Source: an uncultured Oscillibacter sp. (GTDB taxonomy: Bacteria > Bacillota > Clostridia > Oscillospirales > Oscillospiraceae). From it: a stretch of 41,057 nucleotides of DNA. Below the pieces are notes generated by a model that was not told where the DNA came from, made no database searches, and saw only the letters and a program-made list of their open reading frames with translations. The stretch is from NCBI GenBank assembly GCA_910576845.1, contig CAJTJA010000014.1, forward strand, positions 1 to 41,057, read 5' to 3'. This document shows positions 23,106 through 31,048 of this stretch, one piece after another (within the stretch, counting starts at the first letter, position 1; each line of letters opens with the position of its first letter). The position numbers and the translations under genes are program-made.

Positions 23106-24404
23106 CTATTCCTTTTCACTGCGTCTGCCGCTATGGCTTTCCTCTGACGATGGGTGGATAGACTGATGAAAACCATGCCAAAAGGAATCAGCCAGACTTG
23201 TGGAAGTGAGCACCATTAAGCAGGAAACATAGTGATGAATTGTCTGATAGCCATTTTGAAAGTCAATTCCATACCGCTCTTTTATTTTTTGAATGCGGTA
23301 TGCCACCGTATTTCGATGGACAAACAGGGCATCCGCCGTCTTTTGCAGGCTTTTCCCACAGTGGAGATATGTGAAAAGTGTTTTCAAATCGTCTGTCTTA
23401 TCCAAATAATCCCGCTGAAATATGCTCCAAACAGGAGCGCTGCACAAGAGGGGAATTTCATCCGTAGAAAGCGTGCGCAGAATCTGCAGGAGCTTATAAT
23501 CCTCATAATACAAAAGCGTTTCCAAATCCCCCAACTCCTTGGAAAGCTCCAGGGTGCGAAGGGTAAGCGCGTAATGCTCCTTTGTATGATAGAGATCGTC
23601 GAAAAAGTCGCTGACACAGCCCCGCAGGTTCTCTTGACGCAGGTACTTCCGCAGAGGAGAGAGCGCATGAGGCTTACAATAAAACGGAAGCTGCGTGTTG
23701 ATCAGAAGGACGGCTGACTGCGCGTAAAATACAGACCAGGACGACGGCAGAAGCTGAGCAAGTGCCGCCCGCAGATGCTGTTTTCCTGCCCGGGCATTGG
23801 TAAAGCCGGACATATCAATCGTAATCAGGCGGAATACCGCCGAGATATTCAACTCACTTCCAGCAAGACGCTGATGAAAAAGCATCCGGTTCGCGAAGTT
23901 TCCATCTAAAAGATCCAGAAGAATCCCCCGGCAGCTATCATCAGAGGCTGCCGCGCTCCCCGCGCGGAAAAAGCTGACTTCCTTAGCTAGCAGCCTGGCG
24001 GCGGCGGTATAGATTTCGTCGGAAATTTCTTCAAACAGGGTATCGTTTTCCAAGACAGAAAAATACCCGACCGGAACTCCGTTGATGCGCAGGATTGCCT
24101 GCCGCCGCCGCACCTCGCCGATATCCATCAGGATTTGGCTGGCATCCTCCGAGGGGTTGAGCGTCAGCCGGCTGAGCTGCGCAGCATACTCGTAGCGGCA
24201 ATAGCCCCGCTTCATTCCGGCGAGCCAAACAGGATCACTGACATGACCTGTAGAGGAATAGGACAAAATGCAATAGTTGGCGTCATATACGGCTATTGGA
24301 TTCTTCAAAAGGTGGGCAACCGCCTCTGTCAGCAGGTTCAGATCATTTTTTGTAAAGGCGATCTCAAGTGCTTCCTTCAGCTGAGGAGAATATGTTTCCC
24401 ACAT
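23106..24404 (-). CDS. PucR family transcriptional regulator
   Basis: A 432-residue regulator. The start MWETYSPQ is preferred because GGGGGAAA precedes it; the frame stays open a further 28 codons upstream, into the promoter. The N-terminal half is a sensor-like region (KNPIAVYDANYCILSYSS...). The middle resembles the GGDEF-like domain of the CdaR/PucR group, and the C-terminus is the PucR helix-turn-helix, FTYLHCGKSLQKTADALFVHRNTVAYRIQKIKERYGIDF, followed by a tail of about 50 residues. Family members usually activate nearby catabolic genes on sensing a substrate. It is divergent from the AtuA-like genes, with palindromes over both promoters, so those genes are the expected target. Confidence 0.9.
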   Translation of the reverse strand: MWETYSPQLKEALEIAFTKNDLNLLTEAVAHLLKNPIAVYDANYCILSYSSTGHVSDPVWLAGMKRGYCRYEYAAQLSRLTLNPSEDASQILMDIGEVRRRQAILRINGVPVGYFSVLENDTLFEEISDEIYTAAARLLAKEVSFFRAGSAAASDDSCRGILLDLLDGNFANRMLFHQRLAGSELNISAVFRLITIDMSGFTNARAGKQHLRAALAQLLPSSWSVFYAQSAVLLINTQLPFYCKPHALSPLRKYLRQENLRGCVSDFFDDLYHTKEHYALTLRTLELSKELGDLETLLYYEDYKLLQILRTLSTDEIPLLCSAPVWSIFQRDYLDKTDDLKTLFTYLHCGKSLQKTADALFVHRNTVAYRIQKIKERYGIDFQNGYQTIHHYVSCLMVLTSTSLADSFWHGFHQSIHPSSEESHSGRRSEKE

Positions 24405-24464
24405 ATTAGAGTTTCCCCCTTCGTGCGAACAGTATAATAAATTCAGAAGAGCAGATTGAATATT

Positions 24465-24501
24465 TTCTTTTATATATAAAAGAAGCAATATAAAATGTCA
24501 A
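24465..24501 (-). promoter_or_regulatory. PucR gene promoter with perfect palindrome over the -10
   Basis: On the minus strand TTGACA (24496-24501) and TATATA (24473-24478) are 17 bases apart. The -10 lies inside the perfect palindrome TTCTTTTATATATAAAAGAA (24465-24484), a candidate autoregulatory site. The start codon is about 65 bases downstream. Confidence 0.7.
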
Positions 24502-24678
24502 GCCAGCAAAAAAACCGAACCTTTTTGAAGGATTTAAAACGCCGGTCTTTTTGTGCGCTTTACTGCACTATTTTTTATTATAGCAGATTAATATGGCTTT
24601 TCCATAACAAAATATTTTTTATTGTGAAGAGAAAACGGTCCTGTCTCCCACCCTGCCGCCTTCTGGCTGCATTTTATC

Positions 24679-24712
24679 TTTACCGTTAAAATCTATTGTG
24701 TTATAAACACAA
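24679..24712 (+). promoter_or_regulatory. Candidate promoter of the AtuA-like genes with dyad
   Basis: TTTACC (24679-24684) and TATAAA (24702-24707) are 17 bases apart. TTGTGTT-ATA-AACACAA (24696-24712) is a perfect inverted repeat covering the -10. The 5' leader would be about 95 nt. Confidence 0.5.
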
Positions 24713-24808
24713 AAAATGAAAGTATATTTGAGCTGCAGCACCATATCCCATCCGCCTCCTCCATGATAAAATAATCTTGAAAACCAAAAATGAAAGGAAG
24801 GAAATAAC

Positions 24809-26155
24809 GTGAGATCAATTCGGATCGGATCAGGAGCAGGCTTTGGAAACGACCGGATCAAACCCGCACTGGATTTATTGGAAAAAGGAGAGCTGGATTT
24901 TTTATGCTTGGAATGTCTGGCGGAGCGGACCGTCGCCATGGCCCAGCAGAACCGCAGGCTTGACCCGGAAAAAGGCTACAACTCCTATTTAGTGCGCAGA
25001 ATGTCCGCTATTTTGCCCCTGGCCCATCAGAACCATGTAAAGGTTATTACGAATATGGGCGGGGCAAACGTCCGGAAAGCTGTTGAGCGCACAGCAGAAA
25101 TTGCCAAGGAAAAGGGTCTCTCCGGTCTGAAAATCGTCGGAGTCCAAGGCGACGATATCTTTGACAGGCTGGACCAATATCAGGAAAGCGATCTTTTGGA
25201 AACCAAGGGAAAACTGAAAGATCTGAAGGAACCTGTCGCCGCCAATGCCTACATCGGCTGTGCACCCATTGTAGAAGCCCTGCAGATGGGAGCGGATATC
25301 GTAATCACCGGGCGCTGTGCAGACCCTGCCCTGTTTCTGGCGCCCTTGGTATACAGTTTTCACTGGAATATGGACGATTACGACAAAATCGGAAAAGGCA
25401 CCTGCCTGGGTCATCTTCTGGAGTGTTCGGTTCAGGTCAGCGGCGGAAACTTCTGCATTCCCGGCTGGAAAGATGTAGAACGCCTGGAAGAAATCGGATA
25501 TCCCTTTGCCGATGTTGCGGAAGACGGAACCTTCACGATTTCCAAGGTGGAGGGAACCGGCGGACGGATCGACCGTCACACCTGCGCCGAGCAGCTGATT
25601 TATGAAATCCATGATCCCACGCGCTATTTGACCCCGGATTGCATTGCGGATTTTTCAAATGTACAGTTTGAAGAGATTGGAAAGGACCGCGTCCGCGTCA
25701 CCGGCGCTACCGGAACAGCCCGCCCGGAAACGCTGAAGGTCAGCGTAGGATACCGGGACGGCTATACTGGCTCCGCCGGTCTGAGCTTTGGCGGGCCAAA
25801 ATGCTTTGAGCGCACAGTCTTGGCAGCCCGCACCTTAGAGCAAATCATTTCCCGGGATTATGAAACGGAAGAGCTTAAAGTGGACATTATAGGCTACAAT
25901 TCCCTGTTTCCCAGAGACTATGAGTTGGGCTTCCCCGGCGGTGCAGAGCCGCTGGAGCTGCGCCTCCGTGTAGCCGCCAGGGCGAAGGACCGGGAAACGC
26001 TGGAGCTGATTGCCAACGAAGTGGACACTCTGACAATCGGCGGCCCGGCAAACTGCGGTGGTCTCTCCCGAAGCATCAAGGAATTGGTCGCCGTTTTATC
26101 CATTCTGATTCCCAGAACGGACATTCACGTCTCATATGTGGTTGAGGAGGTTTAA
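24809..26155 (+). CDS. AtuA-like (acyclic terpene utilisation/DUF1446) family protein
   Basis: A 448-residue protein with a GTG start behind AAGGAAGGAAATAAC. It begins SIRIGSGAGFGNDRIKPALDLLEKGELDFLCLECLAERT, typical of the AtuA/DUF1446 family. Other blocks are TNMGGANVRKAVERT, VITGRCADPALFLAPLVYSF, GHLLECSVQVSGGNFC and TLTIGGPANCGG near the end. AtuA was named in citronellol/geraniol catabolism of Pseudomonas, but relatives occur widely with hydroxyacid and CoA-ester genes and the reaction is not settled. No acyl-CoA carboxylase or terpene genes are present here, so terpene use is not supported. It is followed three bases on by its small partner. Controlled probably by the divergent PucR. 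Confidence 0.9.
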   Translation: MRSIRIGSGAGFGNDRIKPALDLLEKGELDFLCLECLAERTVAMAQQNRRLDPEKGYNSYLVRRMSAILPLAHQNHVKVITNMGGANVRKAVERTAEIAKEKGLSGLKIVGVQGDDIFDRLDQYQESDLLETKGKLKDLKEPVAANAYIGCAPIVEALQMGADIVITGRCADPALFLAPLVYSFHWNMDDYDKIGKGTCLGHLLECSVQVSGGNFCIPGWKDVERLEEIGYPFADVAEDGTFTISKVEGTGGRIDRHTCAEQLIYEIHDPTRYLTPDCIADFSNVQFEEIGKDRVRVTGATGTARPETLKVSVGYRDGYTGSAGLSFGGPKCFERTVLAARTLEQIISRDYETEELKVDIIGYNSLFPRDYELGFPGGAEPLELRLRVAARAKDRETLELIANEVDTLTIGGPANCGGLSRSIKELVAVLSILIPRTDIHVSYVVEEV

Positions 26156-26158
26156 AAA

Positions 26159-26458
26159 ATGAAGCTTTTCGAGCTGGCCCATTCCCGCACAGGGGACAAG
26201 GGCGACATTTCCAACATCTCGGTAATTGCTTACCGGCTAGAGGACTATCCATATTTAAAGGAACATGTCACGGTTCAAAAAGTCCGGGAATTTTTTAAGG
26301 ATGTCGTCCATGGCGAAGTCGTTCGCTATGAGCTTCCCAACATCGGAGCTTTGAATTTTGTGATGGATAACGCTTTAGGCGGCGGCGTCACCCGCAGTTT
26401 AAATCTGGACGCTCACGGAAAATGCCTCTGCTCCTATTTGGGGGAAATGGACGTCTGA
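26159..26458 (+). CDS. AtuA-associated small ferredoxin-fold-like subunit
   Basis: A 99-residue protein with the N-terminal block LFELAHSRTGDKGDISNISVIAYR, which matches the small domain found fused to, or encoded next to, AtuA-like proteins. In many species it is the C-terminal part of one long AtuA polypeptide; here it is a separate gene three bases downstream, so a two-subunit form. It has no cysteine pattern for a cluster; the ferredoxin-like label refers to fold only. It is the last gene of this short operon. Confidence 0.85.
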   Translation: MKLFELAHSRTGDKGDISNISVIAYRLEDYPYLKEHVTVQKVREFFKDVVHGEVVRYELPNIGALNFVMDNALGGGVTRSLNLDAHGKCLCSYLGEMDV

Positions 26459-27136
26459 TTCTTTCGAATAAAAAGCTGCCGTTTGGGGACTCTTTCCGTA
26501 AACGGATACAGGCTTTGTTCGTCAATTCCCCAAAGAGCAAACATTTTCCCCTTCTCTTCCTGTCATCTTCGTACAATGTCTGGCCGCACTTGAAACTTTT
26601 CGAATTTTCACTCTCCAAATGCGGCGACTATGGAAGCCCGGTCCACATCTGCTGGATCGGGTTTTCCGGCTTTCGTTTTCACATCAGGCGAGGCGCTTAT
26701 CGGTCGGTTTATTTATAAACCAGTTTACGGGTAAATTTCTTGCGTTTTGACTTCTCTGGCCTGAATTTTCTTTAATTTTGTTAAAAGCCGGAGAAAAAAT
26801 ACGCTGTTATTTCATTTATTTTTATGGTTTATATTGAAACCGCTTATTTTCTATTTTGGTTTAACAGCAAACCAAAATTGATGCTTTTTTTGCTCTGGTG
26901 TAAGGGCAAACCATTTTTCCGGTGTAATTTAAAATTTTTTTGCGAACAAAGCAAAAAAGCGCGAATTTCTGTTTCTTTGGCCAGCAGATTTTTGGCTTGC
27001 CTGCTTATAAAAACACGCATTGTTCCTTGCAGAGTCTACCCCAAGGCTGCATATACGGTTTGCCGCCGCAAAAAATAGTTCTGAGGCGGAAGAGAACTTT
27101 TTGATTTTTTCAACTCATCTAACGATAGGAGGGCTT
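26459..27136. other. AT-rich regulatory interval with repeated dyads
   Basis: Nearly 680 bases without a credible gene. Near the left, TTTGGGGA (26482-26489) and TCCCCAAA (26527-26534) can pair around a smaller CCGT/ACGG stem, a possible weak terminator for the AtuA pair. The centre holds the GGTTT-N6-AAACC array. I found neither a convincing sigma-70 nor a -24/-12 promoter directly before the activator gene. Confidence 0.7.
26706..26936. promoter_or_regulatory. Array of GGTTT-N6-AAACC operator-like dyads
   Basis: Three exact 16-base sites lie at 26706-26721, 26826-26841 and 26858-26873. A fourth, with GGTGT in the left half, is at 26897-26912. Weaker versions are at 26722-26737 (AGTTT-N6-AAATT) and 26921-26936. 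The spacer sequence differs in every site while the arms and the six-base distance stay the same, which indicates protein binding rather than a copied repeat. The site at 26858 extends to ten-base arms, ATTTTGGTTT and AAACCAAAAT. Confidence 0.7.
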
Positions 27137-28810
27137 ATGGAGAGAGAATATGAGCTTTGCAGACACATCAACAACCCAGTCATTGTCTGTGCGCCTGACG
27201 GAATCCCTGTCTATAAAAACGCAACCGCCAGCGTGCTGGACACCTATGCGCACAGCACTTTGGAGCAGCTTGTCCACTCCTACAGGCCGGGAGAAACACC
27301 GCAGAGCCATATGCATCTGGACAGCCTTGGAATGGATTATGACGTTGTCTCTTCCAAACTGGAAGACGGCAACATTATGCTTTTGCTGGACAACACGGCC
27401 TACCGTCCCAAGAGAAATCATATTTTATATGATTTTCAAATGGAAGACATTCTGAATTCCATGAGCGACGGCGTATTCATCGCGGATCGAAACGGGGTAA
27501 CATTGGCTGTAAATAAGACCTATGAGGAGATATTTGGAATTCCAGGCCACGAGGTAATTGGCCGCTATGTGGGAGACCTTGTAAAAGACGGCACCTTTTC
27601 GGATTCTGTTATCCTCCCGGTTATTCAAACCCAGTCCTCCGTGACAAAGCTGCTTCGAACGCGAAACGGAAAAGAAGCGCTCGTAACTGGAAAACCAATT
27701 TTCAACCAGGCGGGTGAACTGGTAATGGCTGTGACAAATGTGCGGGATATCTCTGATTTGAACGCATTGCAGTATGAATTGCAGCGGGAACGCTCTCTCA
27801 GCGAAAGCATTTTGAAAAACAGTGCGCAATCGGAAAATATTGTGGTAAAGTCCCCAGCCATGGAACGCATTTTGGAATATGCTGAACAAATTGCGCCCTT
27901 TCCTACCACCGTTTTAATTACCGGAGAAACAGGGGCCGGAAAAGACGTCGTCGCCAACTATATCCACCGCCACAGCAACCGCTCAGATAAGCCGTTTTTA
28001 AAACTGAACTGCAGCTCCATACCCGAAAATCTGATTGAATCTGAGCTGTTCGGATATAACGCCGGCGCCTTTACCGGCGCCAGTAAAAACGGGAAACCAG
28101 GGCTTTTTGAACTGGCAGACGGAGGAACGCTGCTGCTGGATGAGATTGGCGATATGCCGCTATATCTGCAGGTAAAGCTGTTGCGGGTCCTTCAGGACGG
28201 GGAAATCTACCGGCTTGGTGGCGCAAAAGCCAAAAAAATTGACGTAAGGCTGATTACGGCAACCAACGCTGATCTTGAGAATCTAAGCGAGACAGGCCAG
28301 TTCCGCAAAGATCTGTACTATCGAATTAATGTTGTCTCCATCTATGTTCCGCCTCTGCGGCAGCGCAAAGAAGAAATTTCCTTTCTGGCGGAGCACTATT
28401 TATATCGTTACTGCCAAAGCTATGGATTAAACAAGATTTACGCGCCGGAGGTTCTGCAGTGCTTCAATCAATATGACTGGCCCGGCAACGTAAGGGAGCT
28501 GAAAAATATCGTAGAAAATTTGATCGTATCAAACTCAGGGCCTATTCTCACATTGGATTACCTTCCCCAAAGCTTTTTGAAGGGATTTAAACCGGCTGCG
28601 GCGCAGCAAGAACAGGGAAATACGCTGCGGGCGATTACCGAAATCACGGAGAAATCCTTGATTACACAGGCGCTGAGGGAGGCCGGCGGCCTTCGAAGCG
28701 CCGCGCGGGTACTGGGCATGAATCATTCCACACTGTACCGGAGAATCAAAAAGCTGGGAATCCCTTATCACGGACCTCAGAGCCGGATAGAATCCCCCTT
28801 GGAAGAGTAG
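27137..28810 (+). CDS. Sigma-54-dependent transcriptional activator with PAS sensor (2)
   Basis: A 557-residue enhancer-binding protein. It starts at MEREYELCRH behind ATAGGAGG; an upstream in-frame ATG lacks a site. An N-terminal sensor-like region (1-90) is followed by a PAS domain (about 100-215, ILNSMSDGVFIADRNG). The AAA+ domain has Walker A GETGAGKD (263-270), GAFTGA (310-315) and LLLDEIGDMP. A Fis-type helix-turn-helix closes the protein (GGLRSAARVLGMNHSTLYRRIKKLGI). A perfect -24/-12 promoter lies 12 bases after its stop, in front of the ABC transporter genes, which are therefore the likely target. It may also bind the dyad array upstream of its own gene. Confidence 0.95.
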   Translation: MEREYELCRHINNPVIVCAPDGIPVYKNATASVLDTYAHSTLEQLVHSYRPGETPQSHMHLDSLGMDYDVVSSKLEDGNIMLLLDNTAYRPKRNHILYDFQMEDILNSMSDGVFIADRNGVTLAVNKTYEEIFGIPGHEVIGRYVGDLVKDGTFSDSVILPVIQTQSSVTKLLRTRNGKEALVTGKPIFNQAGELVMAVTNVRDISDLNALQYELQRERSLSESILKNSAQSENIVVKSPAMERILEYAEQIAPFPTTVLITGETGAGKDVVANYIHRHSNRSDKPFLKLNCSSIPENLIESELFGYNAGAFTGASKNGKPGLFELADGGTLLLDEIGDMPLYLQVKLLRVLQDGEIYRLGGAKAKKIDVRLITATNADLENLSETGQFRKDLYYRINVVSIYVPPLRQRKEEISFLAEHYLYRYCQSYGLNKIYAPEVLQCFNQYDWPGNVRELKNIVENLIVSNSGPILTLDYLPQSFLKGFKPAAAQQEQGNTLRAITEITEKSLITQALREAGGLRSAARVLGMNHSTLYRRIKKLGIPYHGPQSRIESPLEE

Positions 28811-28821
28811 TCGAAGCAGAT

Positions 28822-28839
28822 TTGGCACAAATATTGCTT
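28822..28839 (+). promoter_or_regulatory. Sigma-54 (-24/-12) promoter of the ABC transporter operon
   Basis: TTGGCACAAATATTGCTT carries GG and GC exactly ten bases apart and the full TTGGCAC and TTGCTT halves. It sits just after the activator stop, and transcription should begin near 28849, about 40 bases before the binding-protein start. Confidence 0.9.
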
Positions 28840-28889
28840 AATATCAAATTAGGCATCCGCCTAACAAAAAAGAATTGGAGGATTTCATT

Positions 28890-30098
28890 ATGAAAAAGTT
28901 GTTTGCGCTGTTTCTTGTCCTGGCACTCATGTGCACCGCCGTGGGATGCGGAGGAAAACAGGCTGGAAACGAGGAGAGCCAAACCGGCGGCGGTACCACT
29001 TCCGGGGACACAATCAAAATCGGTTTTGTGGATTGTCTCTCCGGCGGGTCCGCCTCTATGGGCGTCCCCAATCAGGAGGGCGTTCTGCTGGCAGTAAAAG
29101 AAATCAACGCCAACGGCGGCGTTGCCGGCAAGCAGGTTGAGCTGGTCTGCTATGACGACGAAGCGGATCCTGCCACTTCTGTGACACAGGCCACCAAGCT
29201 GGTTCAGCAGGACAAGGTTTTGGCCGCGATCACCGGCTCCGCTTCCGGCTGCTGCAACGCCAACAAGCAGGTGTTTGCAGACGCCGGTATTCCCTGCGTT
29301 GTGTCCGTCGGCACGGCGGACGACATTGTCGGTACTCCGGAGGTGGATACCTTTGCCACAACATTCCGCACAGGCGCAAATGAGAGCTACATGATTGAGA
29401 TCATGGCAAACCGCATCATTGACAAGGGCTATCAGCATGTTGGCGTTATCGCCGATACGTCCGCTTATGGTCAGCTTGCGGTAGAGACCATCAAAAAGGT
29501 ATTTGAGCGGTACAACATCGGAATCGAGATTATCGTGACCCATGAGCCGGGTGCAGCGGACCTGACTTCTCAAGTCCTCTCCATGCAGCAGGCCGGCTGC
29601 GACTTCATCTATTCCTATAACCTGGGAGCCGACGCCGCTCTGACCTGCAAAACCATCAAGCGGCTGAACTGGGATGTGGATGTCGCAGGCGCCCGCGGCC
29701 TCAATATGGATACCTTCCTGAGCCTGGCGGGAGACGCCGCAGAGGGTGTTCTGATTCCTACGGACATCAATATTGAGACCGAAAAGATGCAGGAATTCAA
29801 AAAGCTCTATGACGCTGAATACCAGGAAATCGGCAACTATATGTTCCCCGCCATGGGCTACACGGCGGCAATGACTCTGTTCCAGGCTCTGGAGGCCTCC
29901 GGCGGAGAAGGCGGAGAGGCTCTGATCTCTGCCTTGGAGAAGCTGTCCTATGAATCTATTCTGGGACAAGCCGGGGCAACCATCTCCTTTAGCGCGGAGA
30001 AGCACGAGGGCGTCGATACCAAGAGAATGACCTATCTGACGGTAGACAGCGGCAATCTGGTTGTATTTGATGCCGACACCTTTGAGCCAAACGCTTAA
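28890..30098 (+). CDS. ABC transporter substrate-binding lipoprotein (LivK type)
   Basis: A 402-residue periplasmic-binding-protein-type receptor of the branched-chain amino acid/HAAT group. It starts at MKKLFALFLV, ten bases after TTGGAGG. The lipoprotein signal ends in TAVGCGGK. The mature part begins IKIGFVDCLSGGSASMGVPNQEGVLLAVKEINANGGVAGKQVELVCYDDEADPATSVTQATKLV, the classical pattern. Many members bind aromatic or other organic acids rather than leucine, so the cargo is open. It is transcribed from a sigma-54 promoter, unusual for a housekeeping amino acid system and more like substrate-induced catabolism. A hairpin separates it from the permease genes. Confidence 0.94.
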   Translation: MKKLFALFLVLALMCTAVGCGGKQAGNEESQTGGGTTSGDTIKIGFVDCLSGGSASMGVPNQEGVLLAVKEINANGGVAGKQVELVCYDDEADPATSVTQATKLVQQDKVLAAITGSASGCCNANKQVFADAGIPCVVSVGTADDIVGTPEVDTFATTFRTGANESYMIEIMANRIIDKGYQHVGVIADTSAYGQLAVETIKKVFERYNIGIEIIVTHEPGAADLTSQVLSMQQAGCDFIYSYNLGADAALTCKTIKRLNWDVDVAGARGLNMDTFLSLAGDAAEGVLIPTDINIETEKMQEFKKLYDAEYQEIGNYMFPAMGYTAAMTLFQALEASGGEGGEALISALEKLSYESILGQAGATISFSAEKHEGVDTKRMTYLTVDSGNLVVFDADTFEPNA

Positions 30099-30108
30099 CG
30101 CGGCATGG

Positions 30109-30137
30109 AAGGAGAGAGCTGTTCCGGCTCTCTCCTT
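30109..30137 (+). other. Stem-loop between binding-protein and permease genes
   Basis: AAGGAGAGAGC and GCTCTCTCCTT form a perfect 11-bp stem with a seven-base loop, 11 bases after the binding-protein stop. Only CAGG follows, without a T-run. It probably stabilises the upstream message or lowers read-through into livH. Confidence 0.75.
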
Positions 30138-30162
30138 CAGGAAACTCACATAGGAGGGCAGC

Positions 30163-31047
30163 ATGCAGATCATCATACAGCTTTTTATTTCCGGTATTTC
30201 AGCGGGATGTATTTACGGCATTATCTCTCTGGCGTTTACAATGATTTATAACTCCACTAAGATCGTAAACTTTTCGCAGGGCAGTCTTGTTATGGCCGGA
30301 GCAATGCTGGGGCACCTTTTCCTCTACCGGATGAAACTCCCCGGCCTGGCGGCAGTTATTTTAGACATAGCGATTCTATGCGTAATCGGCCTTGTAATGA
30401 AGTTCACAATCTATGATTTTCTGCGCAAGAAAAATGCAAAGGATTATCATCTGGTTATTACCATTCTGGGCTACGGCATCGTCATTGACCAGCTCTTCGC
30501 CCTGTTCATCGGAAAACAGCAATACAGCGTCCCCGCCTTAATTGGCGACGGTTCGTCCATTTATATCAAGGCCCTGGGTATCAATATGTACCCGGAAAAT
30601 CTGATCTTGATCGCAGTAACCGTGGCCTTGATTATTGTATTTTGGATTTTCCTCAACAAAACGCAGCTGGGACTCTGCATTCAGGCAATCGGTTTCAACC
30701 CTGACGCCGCCCGGCTGAGCGGCCTGCGCACCTCCATGCTCATCAGCATTACATTTTGTCTGAGCTGCGCGGTTTCCGCTCTGGGCGGGCTTCTGATCGC
30801 CCCCATCATGGGCGCGACGTCTTCTATGGGAGCCAGCCTGGGGGTGAAGGGATTCGCCGCTACGATTTTGGGTGGCATGGGAAATCCGTTCGCCGGCTTT
30901 GTCGGCGGGCTTATGATCGGACTCATTGAGACATTTGCCTCGTATTACATCTCTTCCACCTATTCTTCCGTCATTGCGTATTTAGTACTGCTTCTGATGC
31001 TGATTATCAAGCCGTCGGGGCTGTGGCCTGAGAAAGGAGACCGTTGA
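30163..31047 (+). CDS. Branched-chain amino acid-type ABC permease (LivH type)
   Basis: A 294-residue membrane protein with about eight helices. It shows the LivH pattern: ISAGCIYGIISLAFTMIYNSTKIVNFSQGSLVMAGAM at the N-terminus, RASGFNPDAARLSGL-like cytoplasmic loop (IQAIGFNPDAARLSGLRTSMLIS), and GVKGFAATILGGMGNPFAGFVGGLMIGLIE near the C-terminus. An AGGAGG site precedes it. It ends one base before livM and forms the translocation pore with LivM. Confidence 0.95.
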   Translation: MQIIIQLFISGISAGCIYGIISLAFTMIYNSTKIVNFSQGSLVMAGAMLGHLFLYRMKLPGLAAVILDIAILCVIGLVMKFTIYDFLRKKNAKDYHLVITILGYGIVIDQLFALFIGKQQYSVPALIGDGSSIYIKALGINMYPENLILIAVTVALIIVFWIFLNKTQLGLCIQAIGFNPDAARLSGLRTSMLISITFCLSCAVSALGGLLIAPIMGATSSMGASLGVKGFAATILGGMGNPFAGFVGGLMIGLIETFASYYISSTYSSVIAYLVLLLMLIIKPSGLWPEKGDR

Positions 31048-31048
31048 T

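Larger units (their letters stand above)
24405..24808. other. Divergent regulatory region between PucR and AtuA-like genes
   Basis: An AT-rich 404-base interval without a gene. It holds a strong leftward promoter with a 20-base palindrome, an additional perfect leftward TATAAT (plus-strand ATTATA at 24577-24582) and a rightward promoter with a TTGTGTT dyad. The spacing leaves room for one regulator to control both directions. Confidence 0.7.

Noticed and set aside
24809..26458. A terpene (citronellol/geraniol) catabolic cluster
   Set aside because: Only the AtuA-like pair is present. No acyl-CoA carboxylase, acyl-CoA dehydrogenase or hydratase genes are nearby.
26706..26936. The GGTTT-N6-AAACC sites as a CRISPR or tandem-repeat array
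   Set aside because: The units are 16-base dyads at irregular distances with variable centres and no conserved long repeat.
26824..27078. An 84-codon frame in the AT-rich interval before activator 2
   Set aside because: The predicted peptide is Phe/Cys/Lys-rich with no ribosome site, and it runs straight through the operator-like dyads.
28746..30176. A 476-codon minus-strand frame opposite the ABC binding protein
   Set aside because: It is a shadow of the LivK-type gene, which has a lipoprotein signal, an excellent ribosome site and family motifs.
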